DNA of 64,000 bases from contig JAYWVB010000003.1 in the NCBI GenBank assembly GCA_039881045.1, forward strand, positions 558,001 to 622,000, written 5' to 3'. Within the stretch, counting starts at the first letter, position 1, and each line of letters opens with the position of its first letter. The notes beneath the pieces are model-generated. The model was not told where the DNA came from, did no database searches, and saw nothing but the letters and a program-made list of their open reading frames with translations. Source of the stretch: Chaetomium olivaceum (lineage: Eukaryota > Ascomycota > Sordariomycetes > Sordariales > Chaetomiaceae). This document shows positions 1 through 9,736 of this stretch, in pieces. The translations under genes were made by a program, and so were the position numbers.

Positions 1-969
1 GGCTACCTCCGCCTCCTCCTGGCCTCCGGTAGCTTTATGATCGTCTTTGGTCTCATGATGCTCTCGCTGTGCACCGAGTACTGGCAGGCATTGCTTTCCC
101 AGGCCTTTTGCGTTGGAATCGGTGGCGGCCTGCTCTTTGTGCCTACCGTGTCGCTGATCCCGACCTGGTTCAGCACTCGGATCGGCCTCGCCGTCGGCAT
201 CGCATCGTCCGGCTCGTCCCTCGGCGGCGTCATTTACCCCATCGTTCTCTCCCGCCTCATCACGCAGGTCGGCTTCTCGTGGGCCGTACGAGCCATCGCC
301 TTTATCACCCTTTCCACATTCATCTTGCCCCTGGTCGTATTCAAGATCCGCGTGCGCGTCCCCAAGCCGCGGGCCATGGTGGACTGGTCCGCCTTTACCG
401 ACGCGCCCTTCATCATCTTCACGCTGGCCCTGCTCGTCATCTTTATCGGCCAAACCGTGCTCCTCTTTTACATCTCCTTCTACCCGGAGAACCGCGATTT
501 CACGGACACGTCGCTGGCTTTCTACATCGCCGCCATTTTCAACGCCGGCTCAACTCTCGGCCGGATCCTCCCCAACGCGGTGTCCGACCGCATCGGCGTC
601 TTCAACACCATGGCGCCGCTCACCATGCTTATGGGCGTCGCCGTGTTTTGCCTTCTCGCCGTGCACAACGCGCCCGGTATCGTTGTCATGGCCGTCGTTA
701 CCGGCTTTCTCAGCGGCGTCGTCATCGCTCTGCCGCCGGTCTGCTTCCGCGTGCTTACCGCGAACAAGGCCATGATCGGCACCCGCGTCGGACAGGGCTT
801 TGCGATTGCCGGCTTTGGCCTGTTGCTCGCTGGGCCAAGTGGCGGGACCATTCTAGGCACGGTCGAGCCATTGAACTGGACCGGCCTGTGGGTGTATGCG
901 GGAGTCACGGTCTGCGCCGGTTCCCTGATCTTGTTTGGCCTCCGGTTTTCAAAGTCTGGGTTACCTTAG
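1..969 (+). CDS. MFS transporter, monocarboxylate-permease-like (5' end outside window)
   Basis: The reading frame is open from the first base to the TAG at 967-969, so the N-terminal part lies outside the window and about 322 residues are visible. The protein has repeated hydrophobic segments of about 20 residues. A Gly-rich helix (GIGGGLLFVPTVSLIPTWF) and the following GIASSGSSLGG are typical of fungal monocarboxylate-transporter-like members of the major facilitator superfamily. A hydrophilic stretch (RVRVPKPRAMVDW) marks the central cytosolic loop, and the second half restarts with the APFIIFTLALLVIFIGQ segment. No intron is needed. Inferred role: proton-coupled uptake or efflux of a small organic acid across the plasma membrane. 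The substrate cannot be told from sequence. A truncated LINE was inserted 44 bases after the stop. Confidence 0.85.
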   Translation, partial: GYLRLLLASGSFMIVFGLMMLSLCTEYWQALLSQAFCVGIGGGLLFVPTVSLIPTWFSTRIGLAVGIASSGSSLGGVIYPIVLSRLITQVGFSWAVRAIAFITLSTFILPLVVFKIRVRVPKPRAMVDWSAFTDAPFIIFTLALLVIFIGQTVLLFYISFYPENRDFTDTSLAFYIAAIFNAGSTLGRILPNAVSDRIGVFNTMAPLTMLMGVAVFCLLAVHNAPGIVVMAVVTGFLSGVVIALPPVCFRVLTANKAMIGTRVGQGFAIAGFGLLLAGPSGGTILGTVEPLNWTGLWVYAGVTVCAGSLILFGLRFSKSGLP

Positions 970-997
970 TCATAAAAGTCAAGTGTTGACGGAATCC

Positions 998-2030
998 GCA
1001 CGCATATTATTTATTATTATTCATACTCCGCTGTGCCTTAAGGCGTGCCGGACCCTCAGCTATTTACTGTACAGGAAAACCGCGCCCTCACAGGCCGGAT
1101 GAAAAACCCATACCAATCTTCAAGGAAAGTACACGTGTGTGAGCCTGCGAATACAAAGAGAGGAGGCCCCCTGGCCTCCGAAGGAGGGGCGTGTTAGGCC
1201 GCCGCTTCCAGCTCGAGCCTCCTAGCCAAACTGTACATCGGCAGCCTTCCTGAGTCCATCAGCCATCCCAGGACCCTCCTCGTGAGCCGTGCTGTTGCAG
1301 GATCAATACCGTGCAGAACAGAGTAAAAGTCCCGTCGCGTTCGAATTCCAGCTCTCTCCCATCTTCGAGTCAGCGGTGGGGCCAAACACCACACTACCAG
1401 GTGCTCGGCTGTCTCCCGTCCTTCGCCGCACTGGCAGGCGGGCGTTAGGATCTCTGGGACTCCTCGTGTAAACAGAAAGTCCCGTAGGCCTATTGCCCCC
1501 GTTCGGATCTGGACCAGCAAGAACTCCTCGCCTTGGTGAGACCGTCGTGCCGTCTTAGGGTTTCCTCTCGGAATAGCGTCTCTCGCTGATGGTCAAAGTC
1601 GTCCGCTGGTCTGATGATTGCTCTACCGTCCCGTTCCTTTAGCCACCTCGCTCTCCAGGCTTCCTCCGCTACCCTGTTTGTATCTACAGCTCCCCCCCCC
1701 AGCGCGCAATCGTGCTTGCGGCGTTCTCCACTGCCGTGGGCTCCCGCAGTCCCACTGTTCGCGGCCGGCCCCTGCCGCCGTACCCCGACCGGAGTCTCTG
1801 CTGTATCTTGCGACAGGCGGTAAGAACGACGCTCCCTGCGGTCTTCTTGTCGCCCTGGCCGTCGTCTAAGTCGGTTCGCTGGAGCCTGGTTTCAAAGTCC
1901 GCAAGTCGCCTGTTGAGGTATAGGTCCAACGGTGGCACCCACGCCTCCGTTTCAAGGTTGCGGATGGGAGTGTGCTTGAAGGCTCCCGTCACAATCCGCA
2001 AGCTTTTGTTCTGGGCACGCATATTATTTA
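998..2030 (-). mobile_element. 5'-truncated LINE (non-LTR retrotransposon) copy A with 16-bp target-site duplication
   Basis: The element body is 1014-2014, flanked by the perfect direct repeat gcacgcatattattta at 998-1013 and 2015-2030. On the minus strand it encodes the C-terminal part of a reverse-transcriptase polyprotein in two pieces in different frames (about 2014-1684 and 1520-1194). The second piece carries the cysteine/histidine cluster CQCGEGRETAEHLVVWC seen downstream of the RT domain in fungal non-LTR elements. Its first 17 bases (TTATTATTCATACTCCG) are identical to those of copy B at 20780, which fixes the 3' end of the family. The 5' truncation, variable-length duplication and loss of the RT core are the usual result of target-primed reverse transcription. 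The copy is dead. Confidence 0.92.
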
Positions 2031-4217
2031 CTGTGTACTACTATGTTGGGGAGTGCGGATCTTGGAATTGAGGTAATCATTGATGATTGGTGCTGTCGAG
2101 GAGGAGGATGAAAACCACCAAAAAAGAAGAAGAAGAAAATAAAAGGAAGAAAAGAAAAAGAAGAAAAGGGAATTGCATTTGTTAGCCGCGACTGGGAAAG
2201 CCCATTACGCACATATCACGGAAATACAAATCCTTATCCCCCCCAAGAGCTCTCAGCCATATCCGTGCCTCCTAAACTCTCCAGAGTCTCCTCATGGGAA
2301 CCCAGGGTTTCGTCGGACGGTTGAACCGCCGGCTGTTCCATGAATCTCGGGGTCAAATGGAGCTGACCTGAGGAGTGCCGCGCAGCTGGCTTGCACTTTA
2401 AGACGACGTCTTTTGCCTAGGATCTATCCCATCTCAACGTTGCCCTCAGTCTCAACGTGACTCATCCGCCCGGCCACGGATTCTCGGTCGCAAGTCTTTT
2501 GCGTAGTTCACTGTGCCCGCACTTCTTTGGCTTCCTAATGAGATATGGGCTCCTGATCGACGGCGCATTAGATTCGAAAAGCTTGTGCAACCTTCGGCTG
2601 GCGTCGAGATTTCAGAACGGTGTCACGCTGCCGGCATTTTCTAAGCAATGCTTCGAGGCGCGTTACGTGATGTTGCAGCAGCATTCCAACTTCCTATACC
2701 GACGTTCAACACAGGAGAGGATAGGCGACTGTGCTTCAACTTTGGGTGGGCCTACGTAGGACTAGTGCCTCACAGTAGTAGTATTTCCCATGGGTAGACA
2801 GTATCCCCCACCCGTTGATTTGCGCCTGACCTGGTATTGCCTTTGATTTAGAGCAGCTGCGTACAGACCGGAGGACCTCGGACGCGGGCCCCTGCGAATA
2901 TAACCATGGACCCAGCGACCACGAGGCTGATCGTCCGCTGAGTCCAGACGTGCATCCGTGAGCACGCCGTATACCGAGCAGTAAAGCCCGTCTTCCCAAC
3001 GAATCTCAGGATCTCGTCCCCTGTTAGTGCAGACAAGGCAGAATGCTCGCGCGATACCTAGAGTATGAACTGCCTCGACCAAGTATGTCTTCTCGGCCCT
3101 TCTCAGGCTTTTCCAAACACCAAACCAAAATCTCGACATGACACCCCTGTGGCAAACTGGCAATGTGTTGATGTGTTACTGACTTTATCATTTTCAAAGT
3201 TTCTATGGACTTATTGGAACAAAAGAAGGTGAAATCGACAGCCATGTTACTTCCTAGATATACGTAGCCACCATTCAAGCCCCGAAACTAGCTGCGTAGC
3301 GCTAACCAGGTGCAGCTAAGGTATCTTGATGTCGGCCCCTGCCGCTTCTAGGTGAACTTCGCTCAGGATCCATCAGTCCCAAAGGGTTAGGTACCAATCC
3401 AGGTCTTTCGCCAAGGATGCATCTCCATCGCGAATGCGCGAGAGGCGTTCGGCGGTGGGTGTGAACGAAGTGGAATGGGCGACGCCTTCCAAGTTCTGGC
3501 CTCCTTCGCCGGCGCCGTTTGTGGGTCGTTACGGAGGCGGCGACTGTCCGGGCACGCCAACGGGATCTTGCCCGGCAAAAGTTCGGGTAAGGAACTGGCC
3601 CGTGCTTGCTGAGTCATCAATTGCAGTTGTAGAAAGGCAAGACTTTGCTTGAGTACCAGAAATGGTTGGCATGCATAGGTTGTTTGTAAACCGACCTCCC
3701 TTACAGCCGTGGCTATGTTTGTTCAAAGAGAGAATCAATCTGCCATTCACTAACAAAAATCAGTGATTCCATCCCGGTGATGCAAGGTACCATCCTGCGG
3801 TGAAGTTGTCGGGTGTGTAACCCCTCTGTGCGTGTGCCCCGCAAACCCCTACCCGCATATTCCGGGCCGGTTCTTGGCGCAGCCCACATTGCAGATCTGG
3901 GCGCTTTGCGCAAAGGTGTATCGATAAGTAAAAGGTTAGGGTGCCCTGGGAGCATACAGAGGAAAGTTAAGCAAGCACGACCAACCGCAATCTCGCATCG
4001 TGCCTGGTGAACAGAACCTCCAACATACGTCACGCAGTGCACTCGGACCGTTTATTAGTTGTATTCATAGCACAGCTCCCCGTCTTGACTGCACGCCCGA
4101 AGTGCGAATTTCGCCGCTACAACAAAGTTTCCAACTGAGCACGCGAATCCGTCGATTCCTGCTCAGAGACAGCCCGAACAGCATTCAGCTCCAAAAACAC
4201 CCCTCGATTCTGTCGCC
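2031..4217. other. Gene-poor intergenic region
   Basis: No gene could be supported here. The region begins with a purine tract (2120-2170). Several medium-length open frames lack a convincing ATG, introns or a recognisable family. The minus-strand interval 2740-3280 has overlapping open frames that could be a decayed gene (see findings). The last part, near 4100-4217, is presumably the promoter and leader of EDC3. Confidence 0.6.
2120..2170. repeat. Purine-only A/G tract
   Basis: A run of about 50 bases made only of A and G with occasional T, dominated by AAG/GAA units. It starts 90 bases beyond the LINE copy A duplication. Low-complexity sequence with no assigned function. Confidence 0.8.
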
Positions 4218-6653
4218 ATGGCCTCGGAATTCATTGGCCTTCAGATGGTGGTGACGGTGCGAGGCACTCCGCCAATGCTGCTTAAAGGCACCGTCAGCGC
4301 TGTCGAGGCTGGTGCCGGCCTGACCCTCAGCAACGGTGAGCGCAGCCAGGGGGGATGCCCGCCCGCCGCACTGGTGATAGTCCGCTAACTAAACGGTCTC
4401 TGCGTAGTCTGGATCCTCAATACCAATGAGTGGAAGCCGCGCCTCACTATCCCTTCAGAAGACATCGTCGATCTCTCCGAAGTCAGCGTCAACCCTACGC
4501 CACCCGTCGCCTCTGTCACCCGACCAAATATACCGCCCATCGCCGTTCCTCTTGTTGTCCAACAGGCCGCCCCTCAACCGGCATTTGTCGACCCCGCGAT
4601 TGTTGCCATGGGGAAGCCTCCGGCTGCTATACCATCGACTCGCGCGCCCGAGCCCCATCCGTTGCCTAATACGAGCGAGAAGCGGGACCCAGGGCACGTC
4701 GTTATCCCTTCGGTGCCAGCAGCTAGTACATCACGGGAGATCACACCTACAAATCTGGTTGCTGCATCGTTAAAAGCGCTCAAACTTGACGTTCCCACCG
4801 CACCGTCTGAGTCGGCCGAGGAGGGGGCTGCCGAAACCGCTTTAGACTACGGCGAACTGGCTGGCCAAAAGAAAAAGCGGCGACAGCGGAAACCGGGTAA
4901 TGCAAAGACAGTAACACAACAAGATTACGAGGCTTCGCCGGCACCTGCGGCAAAAACTGCCGGTAAAGGTAAGGGCTGGAGGCAGACGCCTATTTTGCAG
5001 AGCACAGCATCTTTCCAGCCGTTCAACTCACTCAAGCGGAACCGGAAGGGCCCACAGGCTGCCGACAACGGGTGGGCCTCCGAAGACGTTACCGACGTCC
5101 AGGAGATGGGCGAATTCGACTTCGAAAGCAGCCTGGCAAAGTTCGACAAGCAGAACCTGTTCGAGCAAATGAGGAAGGATGACCAGGTCGACGAGGCCGA
5201 CCGCCTGGTGTCCCACAACAGGGTACCCCGTCCGAAACCGGGGACTGCGGGCGGCAAGAATCTGCACTACTCTGAGAGTGTGCTGGATACACCTTCGGCA
5301 ATTCTGAAGGCACCTAAGGAGAGGCCAGCATCAAAGGAGACGCCCAATGACTTTTGGAACAGCGAAGCCGATGACGGGATCCCTCGCGGCGAGCGGCTGA
5401 GCGGTCGAGACCAGGGTATGGGCAGTAGGCAGAGCTCGCGCCGTGGGGAAGGCAAAGGCGCAGCGGGTCGGCGGTCACAGTCACGCAAAGCCCAAGAGAT
5501 GGCGAGGACAGGATCAGGGCCGAGCAGAGTCAACTCGGGTGTAAGCCACTACCGCACCCAGTCTCTCAAGGGGAGTCGGCCGAGTAGCCGGCTTTCGTCG
5601 CGCACTGCGACCGCTGACAAGAGGAAACAGCTTCCGACGCCTGCCGCACCGCAGAGTCTCTACGTGCTACCGTCGAACCGGCGGATCGAGACCGTCTCGG
5701 CGCTGCAAATGTTCAACCTCGAGAATATTGCACACAACGAGATCGGGCTGACGGAGGAAATGATGACGGAAAACGCCGGCCGCGGCATCGCCGAAGTGAC
5801 GCTGACCGCCCTCTCGGACCCCGCCATCAAGGTGCGGCACGCCGGCAGCGTCGACCCGGCCACGGGCGCCCCCCCACCGCAGACCGTCGTGGTGCTGGCG
5901 GGGAATAACAAATCCGGCAGTCGGGCCATCGCGGCCGCGCGGCACCTCCGTAACAAGGGGATTAACGTGCTCGTGTGCGTGGTGGGGCTCGAGCGCGGCG
6001 AGCGCGACCTCCTCGAGGACGTGCAGCAACAAGTCCGGCTGTACCGCAACCTTGGCGGGCGCGTCTTCGCCAAGAGCGACTTCTTCGAGCACATCCGCAA
6101 GATCAGCATCCCCATGCTGACCATCGACACGCCCCGCGCCTCGCTCAGCAGCCTCGCCAACCCGGCCCCTGTCATGCTCATCATCGACGCCCTCCTCGGC
6201 CTGGCCATCTCGTTCGGCGAGCTGCGCAACGGCGACCAGGCTACCGTCTACGAGCTGATCGAGTGGGCGAACCGCAACGAGGCCTTTGTCATGGCTGTCG
6301 ACGTACCCTCGGGCGTCGACCCTTCCTCGGGGAAGGTCAGTGTTGTGGATGGGAACCGGCTGTATGTCAAACCCCGCTATGTCGTCGCCGTTGGGGCGCC
6401 GAAACGTGGCCTGCTCGAGGCCTTGATCGCCGCGGATAATGATGACGGCGACACTGTCCTGGCAGGCGAAGCCCCCGTGCCGGATGATGGTGTGCTGGAG
6501 TGGAAGCTGTATCTGGTGGATATGGGGCTGGGGCAGGCGGTGTGGAAGAAGGCGGGGACCAAGATGAGGAAGGGGGTCGATTTTGGCGAGCGCTGGGTGC
6601 TGGAGATGAGGTATCGTGGGATAGCGGGTGGGGAGGAAGAGGAGGCTGGTTAA
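4218..6653 (+). CDS. EDC3: Enhancer of mRNA decapping 3 (Edc3), LSm-FDF-YjeF_N
   Basis: Two exons: 4218-4335 and 4408-6653. The 72-nt intron has donor GTGAGC, branch GCTAACT and acceptor TAG; the product is 787 aa. The N-terminus (MASEFIGLQMVVTVRG) through about residue 75 is the LSm domain that binds Dcp2 leucine-rich motifs. A long basic and Ser-rich linker follows. The FDF motif (EFDF, residues 275-278, then a helix ending near DKQNLFEQMRKDD) recruits the helicase Dhh1/DDX6. From about residue 460 to the end is a YjeF_N Rossmann-like domain (NAGRGIAEVTL, VVLAGNNKSGSRAIAAARHL, VDVPSGVDPSSG), which dimerises Edc3 in processing bodies. The order LSm-FDF-YjeF_N is diagnostic of Edc3. Role: cytoplasmic scaffold that activates Dcp1-Dcp2 decapping. 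The start has a good context (gccATGG), and the intron lies inside the LSm coding region. Confidence 0.95.
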
Positions 6654-7566
6654 ATGTCTCTAGCCGGAGGGGGGAGGCCGGGGGTTGTGAGGAGGGGGGA
6701 TTCTTTTTTTCTTCTGGCTTTTGGAGCGGAGGGTGATGACAAACAAGCATGGGTTACAGCATATTGCATTTGGGCGGGGTCATTTTTTTTCTTGGTTCTT
6801 GGTTTGGCCGACATCAAGCATGGCGTTGTTAGGTGGTTTACGATGGCGGTTGTAGCATGGGTATGCTTAGAATGGGCCATGGACCTGGGGAACGAGGGAA
6901 GAGCGAAACCATTCGGGGGTGCTGGAGGCAGGGTTATAGCTACCTACCTGAGGTAGTTACAGCGGTGACATACATGTTACTTTTTATATAAAAGCCAATC
7001 GGTTTTTACCTATTCCAGTTGACACTGTACTCGGCGTGCGAGTACGCTCAAGCTATGTTTGTGACACTGTCATGTTACATTGGTATTCGCTAATGGCCTG
7101 ATGGCTGGTAATGCGAGGAGGGATTTGTTTTCTCCCCACCACTACACCTGAGTTAATTCAAGCGGAAAGAAAGTTGCGTTTGAGACAATCTTTTCATCCT
7201 CCGACATGGTCATCACTTTATTCCACCTCAAGCATAAGGCTCCGGAAATTGGGCCCAGGCAACAGGCCAACTTGCGACATGCATGCATTGATAGTCGTGA
7301 TCCAACCTGAATCATCACTGTTAGCGAACCGCCGTCTACAGTGGGCGGGACTCGGGGGCTGAATTGAGACTTGAGAGGGTTGAGTCAAAACCACACACCT
7401 TGCCTACCATACCTTGCCTACCATCATTCCCACATATCCGTATGAGACATAATATCAGTTTTTGTATTAAGGAGAGCAGGGTTGTCACACATCGTCATCA
7501 TTTTGGACTTGGGGTGACCGTCTGCCGGCATGATGCATGACATGATATGATTCTATACAACAAATC
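6654..7566. other. Intergenic region
   Basis: No gene supported. Contains a GC-rich 3' flank of EDC3, a TAGGTA-type inverted pair near 6940-6957 (acctacctgaggtagt), and a short doubled stretch near 7400-7425 (ttgcctaccataccttgcctaccat). Confidence 0.55.
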
Positions 7567-8540
7567 ATGGGGCAGAATGGGTCTCCTGGCCACGCGATCA
7601 ACATCGACACCCTCAAGTCTGCCAGTAATAATCATAGAACAAACGACGACGATAGGCCAGCATCGATACACCATGATGCCTCCTACGAGGAACGGCTTTT
7701 CCACTTCACGGTCAACTCCGGCCGTCATAAGCCGTGTTTCCTGATATTTCAAAATCTCCAAGCGCTTAATCTCGTCCGCATGCAAACCGACCTAGCGAAG
7801 CTCGAAACAGAGTTTGGAAGGATGGGGCTGCTGTAGAAGAAAACACGGAGAAACTGACAGGTCTGCTTCACAACTATAGTGAGTTTTCTCGGCCCTTTTC
7901 TCTCTCTCATCCCCTTTTCTCTTTTTGAGTTGTCCCTCGTCCTTTCATTGATATTACCAGCAGACTCAGATAACTCACCACCGCGACGCATGATAACAGC
8001 AAACGCCATCCGTGACTACGAGTACCTCAAAGACCTTGTGCCGGTCACCACCTGCAGCTCCCAAGCCAAGTGCAGCCGGCGCGACCTCGAACTCGGCTTC
8101 GAGTCCGACGTCGGCACCTTCACCGACTCAGCCTCCAGCTACCGGCTGTTTGCCGACTCGGGGCTGCTGCCCACGGACAGCCTGCGCGACTTCTTGAAGC
8201 GCGCCCTACCGCGGTCCGTCACGTTCACGCGCAGCGAGATGTGGAGGCGCACCAACGAGTACCTGCACGCGGCGAGCCGCCTGAGGCGGTCTCCCCCTTC
8301 GTCGACGGGCTCGCCCGCTTCCTGGTGGCTTTCCTGGGCGGCACCATGCTGGTGGTGCCCTTCCTGATCATGCGGCTGCCTGAGATTACCGTGGTCAAGA
8401 GCCTGGTGACCGTCTCGACTGCGGTTCTGCTGTTCGCCGCCGCGCTGTCTGTTCTCTTTCGGGCGAGTAATACGGAAACCATCAGTGCTACGGCGACTTA
8501 TGCGGCTGTCTTGGTTGTTTTTGTCGGTGTTTCAGGTTGA
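7567..8540 (+). pseudogene. Decayed DUF6594-family gene
   Basis: The family is recognised from its C-terminus: three closely spaced hydrophobic helices, the middle ones LVAFLGGTMLVVPFLIM and SLVTVSTAVLLFAAALSVL, and the ending ATYAAVLVVFVGVSG. The N-terminal helix (LQALNLVRMQTDLAKLETEF) also fits. The parts lie in three frames. A one-base shift is needed near 7815-7833, just after LETEF, to enter KDGAAVEENTEKLTGLLHNY. A GT-AG intron at 7879-7963 then joins to SDNSPPRRMITANAIRDY. A second one-base loss near 8288 (CCTGAGG where CCTGGAGG would restore frame) is needed to reach EAVSPFVDG. Members are fungal membrane proteins of unknown function, often in multi-copy accessory families. The two lesions, the TAGGTA-rich flanks and the isolated position suggest a pseudogene, although sequencing errors could imitate this. 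Confidence 0.65.
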
Positions 8541-8574
8541 CAGCCGTCAACCCGAAAAGTTACGGAGGTCAAGG

Positions 8575-8610
8575 TTAGGTACCTACCTAGGTACATACCT
8601 TGGGTACATA
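8575..8610. repeat. TAGGTACCTA-type repeat cluster
   Basis: Overlapping self-complementary units (ttaggtacctacctaggta, then tacatacctt and gggtacata). Similar words recur in most spacers of this window (6940, 8765, 9014, 11741, 13300, 13486, 40300) and are not seen in the coding exons I read. Confidence 0.6.
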
Positions 8611-9013
8611 GACATCGAATGCTGGAAAGGACGGCGGGACTGTTCAAGTTTGACTCGGGGCAGTGCTGGAGCTTAGCATTAACCGGAGATAGAGTAACAA
8701 TTCCAGTTGCCTGTTTCTAAATCCGCAGGCACTACTAAATGCTAATTAGTACTTAGCACTCAAGGTAAAGTACCTTTGGTACCTTAGCTACAGTGGCTGG
8801 TCGGTTGTAGGTGGAACGCTGCAAAGCCTGAAAGGATATAAGATACCTTTAGCCCTTGGAGGGCAAGGATGTTTTTTTGCTCAGTGTGGCATGAAGGCTC
8901 GAGGTGCGAGATGGAGCACAAAGCCCACGATATGGGGGTGTGCACAGCCTCACTACCCTGGACCTTACCCGTGGAGGCTTTTGCCACCAAGTGGGCCAAA
9001 GGTTAAACATATC

Positions 9014-9043
9014 ATCTAGGTATGTACATCCATGTACCTAGAT
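9014..9043. repeat. Imperfect palindrome of the TAGGTA type
   Basis: Left arm atctaggtatgtacat (9014-9029) and right arm atgtacctagat (9032-9043) are complementary apart from an extra four bases in the left arm, with a two-base centre. It could fold as a hairpin. No function assigned. Confidence 0.55.
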
Positions 9044-9421
9044 AGGACCGTAAGGAGGTAATTACGGATTATCCGTTTACAAACCATATCCATAAGCACC
9101 GTGTGCTGGCGGGCTCAGTGCTGTAGCACCCACCCATGGGTAGCACGCTCAAGCCGAAGGGAGTGACGTGGGTAGAACGATTCTCGAGTTTCTATCTAGA
9201 AAGTAAAAGAGTGTGTAGTAGACAGTAGATTCTTTGGCCGGGACTACAGGTCAGTTGCGTGTTAACGACACCTAACTGTGATCAATACTATTGTTTTCAT
9301 CCATACTCCCCCGCATACGCCATAAGTTCCCGACCAATACCCAGCAGTTGTCCCGAGGGCCGAAACACCTGCATCAAAAGTTTAGAGGCTGAGCTTACTG
9401 ATCGAGATGGAATTACGTACC

Positions 9422-9736
9422 TCAAATTTCCTGCCAGGTCCCTCTGCCATTGACGGTGACGGAAGGGTTAATTCCGGGGCCGTTGAGTTTGCCCGCGATT
9501 ATAGGGCCATTGTCGAGCACCAACTCATACGTGTCGGTTCCAATGCGGCCGGTATACGAACGGCTAGATGTCAGCGAGCCGATATCATCGTAGGTAATCG
9601 TTGTTGAGTGCGAACTAAAGTCCTGGACGGATGGAGAGACAGTTGCAGTGAAGGTTAACCGAATCTCGTCGATAACAAACACCGCTGTGGCCCTATTGGA
9701 ACTGTTGCGGGTGAAGGTTCCGTGAGCGGTGTCCAT
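9422..9736 (-). CDS. Small hypothetical protein, 104 aa
   Basis: Single open frame starting at ATG 9736 and ending at TGA 9422. The sequence is rich in Thr, Ser, Gly and Ile/Val, alternating polar and apolar residues (IDEIRLTFTATV, STTITYDDIGSL, TYELVLDNG), and ends in a VTVNGRGTWQEI tail. This suggests an all-beta fold. There is no signal peptide, no transmembrane segment and no cysteine. I do not recognise the family. Amino-acid patterning and the clean start and stop favour a real gene, but length alone is weak evidence. Its neighbours are a decayed gene and empty spacer, so context gives no role. Confidence 0.45.
   Translation of the reverse strand: MDTAHGTFTRNSSNRATAVFVIDEIRLTFTATVSPSVQDFSSHSTTITYDDIGSLTSSRSYTGRIGTDTYELVLDNGPIIAGKLNGPGINPSVTVNGRGTWQEI

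Larger units (their letters stand above)
8541..9421. other. Intergenic region rich in TAGGTA motifs
   Basis: AT-leaning spacer with no supported gene. It holds a dense TAGGTACCTA cluster at 8575-8610, another near 8765-8790, and an imperfect palindrome at 9014-9043. Confidence 0.6.
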
